This document shows positions 36,801 through 48,334 of a stretch of 64,000 nt of DNA, one piece after another. The notes beneath the pieces are model-generated. The model did not search any database. It saw nothing but the letters and a program-made list of their open reading frames with translations, and was not told where the DNA came from. The stretch's first letter is position 1; every line of letters starts with the position of its first letter. This stretch comes from Vermamoeba vermiformis (lineage: Eukaryota; Tubulinea; Echinamoebida), in NCBI GenBank assembly GCA_045837725.1, contig JBEWZL010000126.1:62001-126000 (forward strand), in the 5' to 3' direction. Position numbers and translations under genes: made by a program.

Positions 36801-37679
36801 GAAGTTCTTGAGGGATCCAACTGTCTTCAGTGCATCGAGCGATGTTTCCACGAGAATGGTTTCCTTTGATAGTTGTGGCAGTAGCCACTCGATAATGTAC
36901 GTGGGTGTCGGTGGTTTTCTATTATCGGGAAGCTGACTTGCGCGGCTTTTCCCCAACGGATACGCACCGGAAAACTCGTTGAGCTGCAGGTCAGCCATAT
37001 AATGTAACCATCTGTCGGTAATTCTGGCCTTCTCCACTCTAAATATTGCTTTAGGCAGAGCGATACGCCACGTGCGTGTGAATCCATCGTCTTCTACAGG
37101 GTAGACCGAGGAATAGTTAGTGCGACGTAGCTCCATGGGCACGAATAGCAAGTGACCTGCCGACTCTTTGTCGGCGAACACCACAATGTCACATGAGTGG
37201 TATGGAAAGTGCAACACGATGAAGCTGCCTAAGAACGCGGTTAGTTGGATCGAGAAGCTATGAGATCTTGATACTTACTCTCTGATAACGAACTTATGGC
37301 ACGTCGAGTTTTAGTGCAGACATCCTTTAACGAATTAGTGGCATTTCGGTAAATGTCCAAAGTGCTCTGCCAGCTGATTCACAAAGAGGTGACAAAAAGT
37401 GGATCTAATCCGGTGATGAAACTGGACGCTAGGTAAGCAATGAATGACTCTATGTATATAGAGAAGCGAGCATCTTTAGCATAGCTTGGTTTGTTGAAGA
37501 GCGGAAATACATTTAAATAGACGTCTGAAAAAATTGAAAAAATTAATCTTCGCCTTCATATTGATCTCCGCACTCGATTACCTTCGAGGTCACCATCCTA
37601 GAATTTTTTAAAATTAAAATAAGCCAAAATTAATTTTTGGATCGTGTTACCAACCTTTGAAGATTCCATTGCACCATTT
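27868..37679 (-). CDS. giant DUF3638/DUF3645-type protein, copy 1
   Basis: Nine exons (37665-37679, 37582-37597, 37279-37524, 36401-37228, 32928-36352, 30965-32870, 29992-30917, 29807-29944, 27868-29763) give about 3131 codons. The protein matches large fungal and protist proteins carrying DUF6606/DUF3638/DUF3645: a LNMGEGKSKVIVPIL Walker-A-like box near residue 2015, LPSLFQEVHNYLKL, then LIDSGALIEGMSN near 2575, HTRGTDLPFP and KDKLMQACMRMRKL. These domains look like a degenerate helicase core and are often annotated as ubiquitin-hydrolase-like; the activity is not known. The first two exons are only 15 and 16 nt. The intron 29945-29991 is GC-AG. One in-frame TGA at 37379-37381 (exon 3) interrupts the model; the frame continues unbroken on both sides and matches copy 2, so it is a recent nonsense change, readthrough or a sequencing error. 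Confidence 0.82.
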
Positions 37680-37997
37680 GTAGCTCCAATAAATTACCGA
37701 TGCAAAAAATTGTTTTCAAATTAACCACAGTTAACATTATCTGTGGATGCTGTCAGCCTTCGACTAAAATTGATGAAACACGTTTTCGAAAACAAGTTTC
37801 AACAAAATTTAATTTATTTTCACCCTAATTATTCCAACAAATGTTCAGTCGTCAAGAGTTCCAATTGTATTCTTCGTTTGCTCGTGTCTATTTATTAGGA
37901 GCCTCAAGTGACGGATCCGATCCAAAGCTCAAGATCAGGTTTGCTATTAAGTTCGTTTATTTAAAATAAGATAGTCTAATACGGGTACTGTTGAAAT
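37680..37997. other. intergenic region between the two giant genes
   Basis: About 320 AT-rich bases between the start of giant gene copy 1 and the stop of copy 2, both on the minus strand. It should contain the copy 1 promoter and the copy 2 3' end. I see no coding sequence or repeat in it. Confidence 0.5.
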
Positions 37998-40900
37998 CTA
38001 AAGGTCGCCAAACAATGATTGAAGGTCTGAACGGTTGTAGTCACGGATCATGTCACGCAATGTCAACAGATTGTGAAGCAGCTTCGATGGCTTGCTGGCG
38101 AACAAGCGAGAGTGATTCAGCACTGTAGTGATTAATTTGATCATTGATTCGTTGTGAGGTCCTGATGGAGGCACCAGATCGTCACGTTCTTCGACGAAAC
38201 CGTTGTGTTTGTCAAGTACTGTTGCACGACACAACGCGTTCCATGTCTCGTGCCATTTGTCGGGAGACAACTCAAGACCAGTCATGGTTTGATCGATGAA
38301 GTCCATCTTCTCCGGAACGACGCTGAGCAGCATCATGAGCGCCGTCTTCTCTGGTTCAGTGTAATTCAGATTGCCGTTCAGCAGTTTGAGCAGTGTGATG
38401 CATCGATGCTCGTCGTTATTTGTGCCGTGCATGTATCGCAAGTGATGGAACTCTACATGAGCATTACCAGGATTAATGTAGTTGATAACTTCATTGGCCT
38501 CGAAGAGCGACACGAGAAGGTAGTAGGTCTTGCTGGTGTTGAATTTGATGACAACATCGATTGGTCAAATGTAGTCCGACAGTGCGTCTGATTGGACCGT
38601 CGACACGAAGTTCTTTGTGACATAAATGTTGCAAATTACGTCATTTCTTTCGAAAACTCTGCTATCACTCCAATTCGCATGTAATTTTGTATCGCTAAAC
38701 AACTCTTTCAAAGGCACCACTCGTGGCAGTTGGATGGCCGTTGAAGCCAGAACGTCGGATATGAACTGAGGATGATTGATTTTAGCAAATGCCCATGATG
38801 CTTCCTTACAAGGAATTGCACTAGCAGGTAACTCGCGTTGTCGCTCTTCTTCAACTTCTTGTTGCAACTCACGTTCGTACTCTTCATTCACACTGCCACA
38901 CACCGCACCACTTTGCCAGTGGGAACAAGTCGGCGAGAATGCTTGATTAGCTTCTCGTAGGGTGATCGAGCCACTTCTGTAAGACTTTGATCTATCTCGC
39001 GACCCAATAACTCGCCCTTTGTTCTTGTTCCATGGTGAGTGATGAAGTCTTTCAAGTTCACGGACTTAAGCGGAATACCATACATGTCTTCTGTTGCAAG
39101 TATTTCTTTGAGCACCACCGCGTTGATTATATCAGATGGTTTGACCGAAGCGTTTTCTCGTAGAAGATTCAGTGCTACATCAGAGGCGTAGTGATGGAAT
39201 CCTTGTGATGCGTAGGTGATGATCGCTTCTTCTTGTGCTTTGATTGTGTTCTCAACGACCCACTCGAGGATATGAACACTCGTTATTGCGTCCTCAGTGA
39301 GTCCTTGATTGTGACCCATTTGTTGAATCTTCATCGTCACTTCCGATGTGCCCCAGAACGTCACATTGTGCAGTCCAACAACGAGCTTTCTCATGCGCAT
39401 GCACGCTTGCATCAGCTTGTCTTTTGTGATACCCGTTGCAACCGTAACGAATGCATGAGACTTTGTTGGGAATGGCAAGTCAGTGCCTCGAGTGTGAATG
39501 TCATCCAAGTATGTGAAGCACGAGTGCTCCAGCGGTCGACTGCTGCTCAGCTGAGTGCTGTTGCCATGTCTATCGATCAATGCCAATCTGTTGGACTCAT
39601 CAAAGAAGATGCCTGTCTGAAAACGAGGACAGATCTCGAGTACTTTCACAACAACTTCACGGTTTGACATGCCTTCGATCAGTGCTCCGCTATCAATCAG
39701 AACATTCCAGTTGTCGTGACTGCACATCTCTTGTAAGATTCTCTCTGACTCGAACTCTTTTGGCAATGACTTGTATTGAGTATTTCTGAACTGTTCGTTG
39801 GTCAGAATATCAATCATTTTGCCATTGGTTGACTCGACGGACGGAAGTGCGATCTGCTTGACATACAACGGAAGAGTATGCTTTGTATCATCAGTTCCTG
39901 AGAAGCCAATAACCTATTCACTTAGTTAGTACGGAGCATTGAAGTACCGTTGAGAAGCAAACCTTATCAGAGCTCTTTGCAAGGTCCCAAGAGTTTGCAA
40001 TGATCTTCTCTGGGAACGACCGCGTGCCCAATGGAAGCACGAAGTTGTCAAGATAGTATGCAACCACTTCAAAGTTGCGACCGAAATATACTGCCAAATG
40101 CTGCAAGAATGTTTAAGAAATCGTAATATGCAGTCTTAGGACTTGTAGAACATACCTCCATCAAGTTGACGTTCTCTACGTTCACTGCTTCGATTTTCTC
40201 GAGCAAAGTGACGTACTTCGCGTTCATAATTGGCCTCGAGATCTTGTACCATGAGCTATAGATCTCTCGCTGTTCGTTGATACCTTTTGTTTTCAGGAAA
40301 TCAAAGCACTCCTTGACTGCTTCTAAGTCAATGCCCGTACTGTGCGCCAAGATTGTAAGCATAATGGCCATGTCAGGTTGACCGAACTCCACTCCATCTG
40401 CTGGCGTATCTTTGCCCTGAATGGAACTGCCATCTGTATTGTTCTGCTATTGTCAATGCCATAATGAATTCGGTGGCGCTTCATGAGTGACGTCTTAAGC
40501 ACCTCGAATGACAACAGTCCACGCAGTACAAGCACAGGGACCTTCAATGACTGGTCTAACAATAGTTTGTTCTTGAACGTGTCGCACCTCTTGTCACCAT
40601 CGGTAGTATCACGATAGTTGTTCATCACGAAGTCTTTGAGCTGTTGCAGCTCTTCCGAAGACCTTCCTTTTGCAATCATTCGCCACACTGGATCAAGTTG
40701 AAATACGTTGAAAAGTTCTTCTCTGAAAGTACCAAAAAAGCTTTCGTTGATTAATCGAACAGTCGGTAGGGCTTGCGATTCAAGAGAGTGTATGAAAAAA
40801 TCAGCCTTCCGTGTAGTCATGATGTTGTACAAAGCTTCAAGTTTCGCTGGCCCGTCCAGAGCTTTGTCCATGTACTCCTCCGCTATGGCATCTTTGTTCG

Positions 40901-43900
40901 TTTGATATAAGTTGGCCATGAAGATGCACCGAATAAGTGCCAAGTGAACGCTCCATCGTGCGCTACCTCCTTCGATTGACTGTTGATCTCCGAGCGTGTA
41001 GATCAGCTGGTACTTGTGACGAAGAATCTCATCACTCTCGTCAAGGAGCTCAAGTATTGGCACATCTATGATACCTACATAATCTTAGAGTTAATACATA
41101 GTGACGAATATAAATTGTAGTTACCTTCGAAGTCTTTCATTGTCAAACCGTAGTTGTGCTTCGAGTGATTGTACTGCCACAAAACCTCACGATATTTGAG
41201 TTGTAAGCTCAAACGATGCTCAGGAGTGGACAATATAATGCCACCATTGATTTTGCATTCTTCCAACTGATTTCGTAGCGCTGTCATAGCATTCTGACCC
41301 AAGTTAACATTGCGGCGGAAAGGGAAGACGTAGATACGCTTGCCAAGCATGTTTCCGAGTGCAAGCTTCAGATAGCTATGAACCTCGTGGAATAGTGACG
41401 CCAATACGTTGACACGAACAAGAGTTTGTCCATTAGCTAACATACTGCACAAGATCGGGACAATCACTTTTGATTTGCCTTCACCCATGTTGAGCTGAAG
41501 AACGATGTTCTTTTCTTCAAGCATCTTCATGGCAATATCCACTTGAATCGATCGAATGCACACTCGTCGCTCCATCTCGAAGATGAGCCATTCAGGGTGT
41601 TGACGCGGACTCCACTCTCGCTTGTCTGAAAGCTCTGCGTACAGTTGCGATTCGAATCCTTGTCTATCACTCGCGTCACTTGTTGAGCACAAATCGTTCA
41701 CGAGCTCAATAACTCTTCCTAGCTTTATCGAGTGCACATGTAGGACGGCAAAGTGCAAAGCCAATTCAGGCAGAACCGTTGTGTCCAGAATACTGGGGTT
41801 CGCAAGTCGACAGTCGCTATCAAGACACCTAATAAGGGACGGGATAATTCGTTGATGGGGCTTCATAAACAAGTTCGTTTTTTGCCACAGCTTGAGCAAC
41901 GGATGTTCAATACTTGTCAGTAATCTTTCCATCTCCGCCCAAATCTCTGCTCGCTTTTGGTCAATATCCCACTTCAATTCAACGTATTTGGCAATATCTG
42001 TGACAATTGTAGGCGTTGGACGCTGCGAATGAAAGTACTTTTGATAACTCTCTTTAAGTTCGCTGACTATCTTTGACTGTATGTCAGTCCCGCTGGGAAT
42101 CAATTGGTTTTGCAATGGGAAATCGACTGACTGCATGTTTGCGTCGTGCGAATCAAGGATTGCTTGAATCTCCTCCAGTCGAGCATTAAGGGCCTGGCGC
42201 TCTTTGATTTTGCTTCTGTCTTTGATAATGGCGTCCAATCGCTCTTGCAAATCCTTTTCCTCGCTTCGTAATGTATTTAAATCATCCACTGATGCTTGGT
42301 CGATCGCTTCGTAGAATTGAGACATTTGTTTCTCAACGAACTCGAATGCACTGCCTTGCTCATTCAGCAAATCCAATTTGATATTTGGATTAGCCAACTT
42401 CACAACTGGCCACGCATAAGAGGGGGAGTACAACGGCCGGAACACTGTTGATTCGATCAAGACAAAACTTGGCACTTCGTAAGTTCTGTTCTTCTTCAAT
42501 TCGTTGGAAAAATCTTGAAATAATCGGCCAATAAATCGTTTGTTGTGTAAGGTACCAAGATCACGCAGGAACTCGGACTTCCAACCCGCATAAAAAGAAC
42601 GGAAAGCATCTTGATGAAAGAAGGCAGTTGGGCGCTGCTTGCCATCCAAGTAGTTATTTGAATAAATGGTCCAAGCTGATTGCGCCTTTTCCCAAAGTTC
42701 GTCATCGGGTATCAGACCCGTGACGTCGTTACTATGCACAGATCCCGTGACGTAGATTGTTTTGCTGTGAGCAAGCTGACGATCAGGGCAACAAAATCCA
42801 GGCGCCATCAATGCACAATACACGCACTTGAGCAAGTCCAGTGATTCGCTCTTCAGCAGGGTGTTGTGCGCCAAAAAGGTCAGGCGAGTAAGGATCTGAT
42901 CTTGAGACAAATCACCGTCGCTAATTTGCTTCATAAACCAGAAGAATAATTCTGCATTGGTCTTCTTTCCAAACTTCAACCACTCTGAAGGAAGCACACC
43001 AACCAACTTTGAAACAGTCGTGTCCTGGGAACAAGGATTAATACTTGAAACTGTCTAAGCTTGTTAATTACCTCTTGAAAGAACTTAGCAATGTTAAATG
43101 TTGATGGTAGCGTTTCCTTTGAGAAAAATATTGATGACACTCTTGCAAAGTACAATCCGTTGCACGCGACCTTGTCATTGGGAGGACAGCGAGTACGTAG
43201 CGCCATTTCGATCTTATCATCCAAGGTACAACCAACTGGCAATGTATGCTTTGATTTGAAATACTGCTTCACACAACGTTGAATAATATTGTGCCATTCA
43301 TTCGGGATAGAAGTTGTACCAGATCGGTGCAAAAACGATACTCGTATAGAATCTTGTACGAGGTTGAAAATTAGCATCTTGATTGCGCACACTATTGGCG
43401 AATCCTCGGGGAATTTCATGAATGAATGTAGCAAGCTAAACTCTGCACTCGTGAAAGGGCTATTCTGCCAACATTGTTGAAGCAATATGAATGCTTGTTG
43501 CAGCCCGGAAGTCTTCGCTAGTGGGTCTGTAGTGCAAGAAGTCTGCAAATAAATCATTGCAAGAACAAGGCGTGCCAATGTAGTGGGTGGAATAAGACGT
43601 TGATGTACTTCATCAAATTCGTACGGATATATCTTGCCTTCGTACTGAATCAAGACCAAGGGCAGCTTTGTGCTGAGTGAGCTTTGGGGCTTGATGAAAA
43701 AGTATTCGGAGAACAATGGAAAAGTCGGGACGAGCTGTGTAGGGGCGAGTGCGTAGCCAGGATAATCGTCGGAAACAACTTCGCCATTTTCTTGAAGCGT
43801 AAATGTCAAATTACACTGAAGTTGCACTTTGAACTCGTTGATCGCGGACTTCGAAAAAATCAGGTGTTGAACTGGCGTTATCCTTGTGAGCTGGTTGATT

Positions 43901-46900
43901 AATTCTTGCAAGTGGCCATCGTACGCGTTCAATAACTGACTCTTCTTTTGATCATTGATAAAGCACTCTCTTGTATCCATATTCATCTCGTAATGAACTG
44001 CTGTTTCGTGAAAATCTATGAACCTGAATTCAATTATACGCCGATTGAAGTCAACCCAATGCGCCATGCGTGTCACAAGTTGTTCTGGCAAGCCTGAGCT
44101 CTGCAGCAACTCTCTTGGCAGTAGCGTGTATTCTCGATCACCTCGTCGCTCCTGGATTAACGGATATTGATTCCACAAGCCAAATTTGAATTTTCGATCT
44201 CCGTGTGATGTGACGTATTCGTTATCTACGCGCTGAACAATGAAACTGGCGTTCTTCATAACTTGTTGGTAGAGAGGCTTTTGTACGATCGCAGAAGGCA
44301 GCTCTGAGACTGTCAGTCCATCGCAAAGAATTAAGCCAGAGATCGGATTGATCATATAAGGACCACTTGAGTACCAATCTAGGAGTTTGCCATTCTCATC
44401 TACTCTTTCCCACACCATATCTTCCTTAAGGTCAATACCGACCTTTGCAATCATTCGGTGCAGCATCGACGGGTGGCAAGCAATGAGCTTGTGAATGTCA
44501 ATCGAGTGATTGAATATATGAGTGTCTACTAGCGCAAGCAAATTGGTGATTTCCGTTGGAATTCGACTCCCACATACGCTCTTCAATCTTGACAACTCGG
44601 AGCGGTACTGCAAGTCTTTTTCCGTCACTCCTAATGATCCAAGCAATAAATACGAGTAGAACTGAATAAGCAACCATCTCCACTTTGCTAGGTCTTCTGC
44701 CTTCTTTGTAGACTCGATGATTGCTTGCTCTACTTCTTCGATCCACTCGTGAATAGTGTTGCATACTTCATTAAGCAGCTGACTAAACTCGGCACGATAA
44801 CCAAATTGCAGGGTAAACGTTGAAATCTCTATGATTAGCCGCATTATTGCGTGTGACTGCCAATTCGGCCGAATTTCAGCGTGCTTTGCCAACAGTAACT
44901 GGTGAAGTCGATGAAGCCAAGTGTCGGTGAACAAATCACGTTTCCAGCTCCATTTGCATTCTGTGCTGTCTAAAGTTGGGCCCATTTCGAACAGCACTCG
45001 TTGAGTCAAGATCAAGAAGTCATCACTCTTTAACTGTTCGGATGCGGATTCAATCATCATAATAAGCTCTCTAATTTGCAAATTGGGTGGTGCACGGACT
45101 CTTCCAAAGCCAATGAAATCTCTCTTGCCCATAACTGGCATTTCATGTTGTGATGCTAACACCATGTTCTCTGTGTGACACGCGTTGCTCATCCAATTGA
45201 GATTGCGCAGAGAGCCAGTCAGCTCATATTGGTACTTTGCCAGGTCGTATTGGAACGAAGAAATAGAATTGTTGTCAATAGCGATGGAGCGAATATCGAA
45301 ATCAGGATAAATGTCATTGACAGTAAACGCTGAAGTGTTCTTGAAATGTGAATCGGATTCAAGAGTCTTGCGGTGGCTAATCAATGATACGGGCGAATTT
45401 TCCAGCGGTGGCAACTGAATGTCTTTCGCAAATGCCCAGTCAACACAATCTTGGCTGCTCCGGCTAGTCACTGGGTTGAGCTTGATGTCGTGAAGCGTAT
45501 AGGCTTTAAGAACAATAGCTCCATAAGACTTGAGAACCTCGGGTAGACACGCGAAGAAGATCACTTCTTTGGCGATTTGATCGTCAGTGGGCAGTGGGTG
45601 CTTGACTTGAGTAGGAGTAGCCAAAAGTGTCGATCGACGTCTACACCTGCCGCACTTGCCCTTCAAATAACCATTCCGCGTGTAAGTGCAACTACACGGT
45701 TGGTACTTCAAGGCTTTATACTCTTCTTCAGCCTCGTCGAGTTCTTTCTTACGGGCAGCAGTTCGTACTTGCTCTTGCTCTCTCTCTGCCACCAAACAAC
45801 TCTGCATCTCCGTTCCTTCAGTTGAATCAAAGTACTTGACGGCAAAGCGTTGTGTAGCGTCTGGCGCAGTATAATCGAACAAGCCTGGACTGGTTCCGAA
45901 AGAATTCTTGCGGGCAATCAAATTGGCTGCAGTTTGCATCAACGACCGCTCTCTAAAGGTTAAGTTTTCTAACAGGGTGACCGGAAGTGCCATGCCAACA
46001 TTTGCAAACAAGTCAGGCCATCTTCTTCGAGCAACATGATCAATTAATGCGATTAAGCACCATAAAGCCAAGACTTCGCGACTTCTTCTTTCAGGGGATT
46101 GGCTCTTGAATGTCGGAATCAATGTAGCGTACTCTTCTGCTAAAGTTCGAAGATTGGCTGCCCAGTTGTCAAGATCCGCTATATCCTCTTCGCACATGCA
46201 ATTGAATAGTCGATAGATGAAGTTTTCCGTCCCGTGCAACATAGAGCAGGCCGTAAACATTGCTAAGTCATACTTTTGCTTCTTTATGGCAAGTTTCGCT
46301 TGCTTAAGTTGCTCGGAGATAGAGCGCAGTAAATCCAGTGCGGTGCTCGCATCGATTGATTCGACGAATGAAATCGGGCTGACGTGCGCAGAGATATCCT
46401 CCTTGAGAGCCGCGAGCTCCACATTCGATCCCTTTTGCAGCGATTGCAAGTCAGAGTCAGGCAAGTAAAATCGACCTTGATAAACAGTTAGAATGGAATG
46501 TCCGGAAGATAATACCGAATAACAATCTTACCAGACACCTTCTGCAAGCTGAGACTCTTTGGCAAGATGTTCTCAGTCTCTTTTTGCTTTACTATCGACG
46601 GAAGTAAGCCATCAACCTGCTGCTGGACAGCTTCACACTTTTCGGCGACTAGCGTGACCATCTTCTCCATCGCAGCGCCCATTGCTAGCAACTTGCGTGC
46701 TCTCAAGCTGATTCGTTGAAGCATCTCCACTTGCTTATTGACTATGGTGGCAGTAGGGACACCATTATGCTCGGCGTACTGGCCTAACAGCCACGTTTTG
46801 AACCCGAGCTGCAAGACCTTGTATTGCTCCAATGAGAAGCCATACCATCGCTGAGCTAGTGCAGTAGTGAATCGTATAGAGTTCCAGTGAACGGATCTGC

Positions 46901-47676
46901 GCCACGGCACTCCTTGACCGATGAATTTGCTTTGCGAGCTGACGGTCTTCGTTGAGCTGATCGACTCGCCAACGGTTATTGTAGTCTTTGATAGCTCCGG
47001 CAACAACCACTCGATGATATATGTAGGTGTTGGTGGTTTTCGATTATCAGGAAGTTGACTCGCGCGCCCGTTGCCTAATGGAAAGACTCCGGGAAAATCC
47101 GCAACTGATCCGATCTGAAGATCAGCCATCATGGTTAGCCATCTTTTAGTAACACCTGTCCTCGTGACTCGGAATATAGTCTTTGGCAGTGCTATACGCC
47201 ATGAACGGGTGTAGCCACTCTCCTTGATCGGTTCCGCGGAGGAAAAGCTAGTGCGGCGTAGCTCCATCGGCACAAACAGCAGGTCGCTTGAGTCTTCGTC
47301 AGGGAGAACCACAATGTCGCACGAATGGCTGGGAAAATGGAGGACAAGGAAGTTGCCTAGTATGAGAATCAGTACTCCGCAATGTCAATTGTGTTTTACT
47401 GACCACTCTCCAAAGAATCAAGAGCAGCTTGTGTATTTGCAACTACGTCTTCCAAAGATTTGCTCTCGTAAGCTTTGCAAATTTTTAACGAGCTTCCCAA
47501 GCTATTCAGTAGGGAAGAAACATAGGTGGGATCTAATCCGGGTAGTTTTTTGACCAGATCTGAGGTGAGGAACCCAATGTATGTTTCTAAATACAATGAG
47601 AATGGTGCATCTTTTTCGTAGTCAGGTTTGACGAAGAGAGGAAATACATTCAGATAGACGTCTATTAATTTAAAAC

Positions 47677-47680
47677 ATAT
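47677..47680. repeat. target-site duplication ATAT, left
   Basis: ATAT immediately outside the left terminal inverted repeat; the same four bases abut the right end at 55586-55589. piggyBac elements normally duplicate TTAA, so the target differs. Confidence 0.65.
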
Positions 47681-47700
47681 CCCTTTTCAGCCGGCCAATG
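47681..47700 (+). repeat. left terminal inverted repeat of the transposon
   Basis: Starts CCCTTT, has CCGGC at positions 11-15 and pairs with 55566-55585. A CCC start is usual for piggyBac-like termini. Confidence 0.75.
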
Positions 47701-47835
47701 TTTTTAGATAAAAATTATACAAAAATTCAGGACCGTTGATTTTTGGTAATCGCCAGAAGAGACTGTAGTACAAAAAAAGGTACAATTTTGTTGGGTGATG
47801 TCCATTGACAGTGCGCCACACCCCTGAGTAGATCC

Positions 47836-48279
47836 GGATCGGCCCCAGATCCGATCCACTTCCCCCAGCTCATTTCTTTGTATTATTAATAAAAAATGAT
47901 TAATCACAATACAATACTTGGTTGAGCAAGCACATGTATTCATAGGGAGGAATTTGGCCGGGCCCTAACCCATCCAAGTGTCGAAGTCACGTTGAGGTGA
48001 CTGACACGACCAAAACCATGTGATTCATCAATAGAAAGGTCGCAGGCATCAAGGCGACACCCCTCCATAAAGGAGACCGTACAACAAAAGAGTGTCCGCT
48101 ACGGCAAGTGACAAGTCACTTTCTAGCCCATCCAACTCAGTGCCAGTGAGAGTGCTGTTCCGAACCAGTGGTGTTGCCGAGGCAACACGACCTCCAGACC
48201 ATACTCTGACCCACATCGTCGAGAATCAGCGCGTAACTTTCTCATTGTAGCGGCGCTAAGGCTTCACCCTTAGACGCCG
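47836..48279. other. hairpin-rich GC island inside the transposon
   Basis: Between the left end and the transposase stop codon, a GC-richer stretch holds five strong inverted repeats: GGATCGG/CCGATCC at 47836-47857; GTGTC..AGTCAC/GTGACT-GACAC at about 47979-48008; AAGTGACAAGTCACTT at 48106-48121; GTGTTGCCGAGGCAACAC at 48171-48188; CGGCG-TAAGG/CCTTA-CGCCG at 48251-48279. No reading frame is maintained. It could be a structured RNA, a 3' UTR, or subterminal transposase-binding sequence. Confidence 0.6.
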
Positions 48280-48334
48280 GATGTATTACAAACAGTATTT
48301 ATTATACTACCTACAGCAAGTTTGTTAACAAATT

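Noticed and set aside
24672-37679. F-box gene plus giant gene as one duplicated block
   Set aside because: The order in the second half is giant then F-box going rightward, so a simple tandem copy of a two-gene block would not give the observed layout.
47662-47680. A TTAA target duplication as expected for piggyBac
   Set aside because: TTAA occurs in the left flank (47665-47668) but is not adjacent to the CCCTTT terminus and has no partner at the right end. ATAT abuts both ends.
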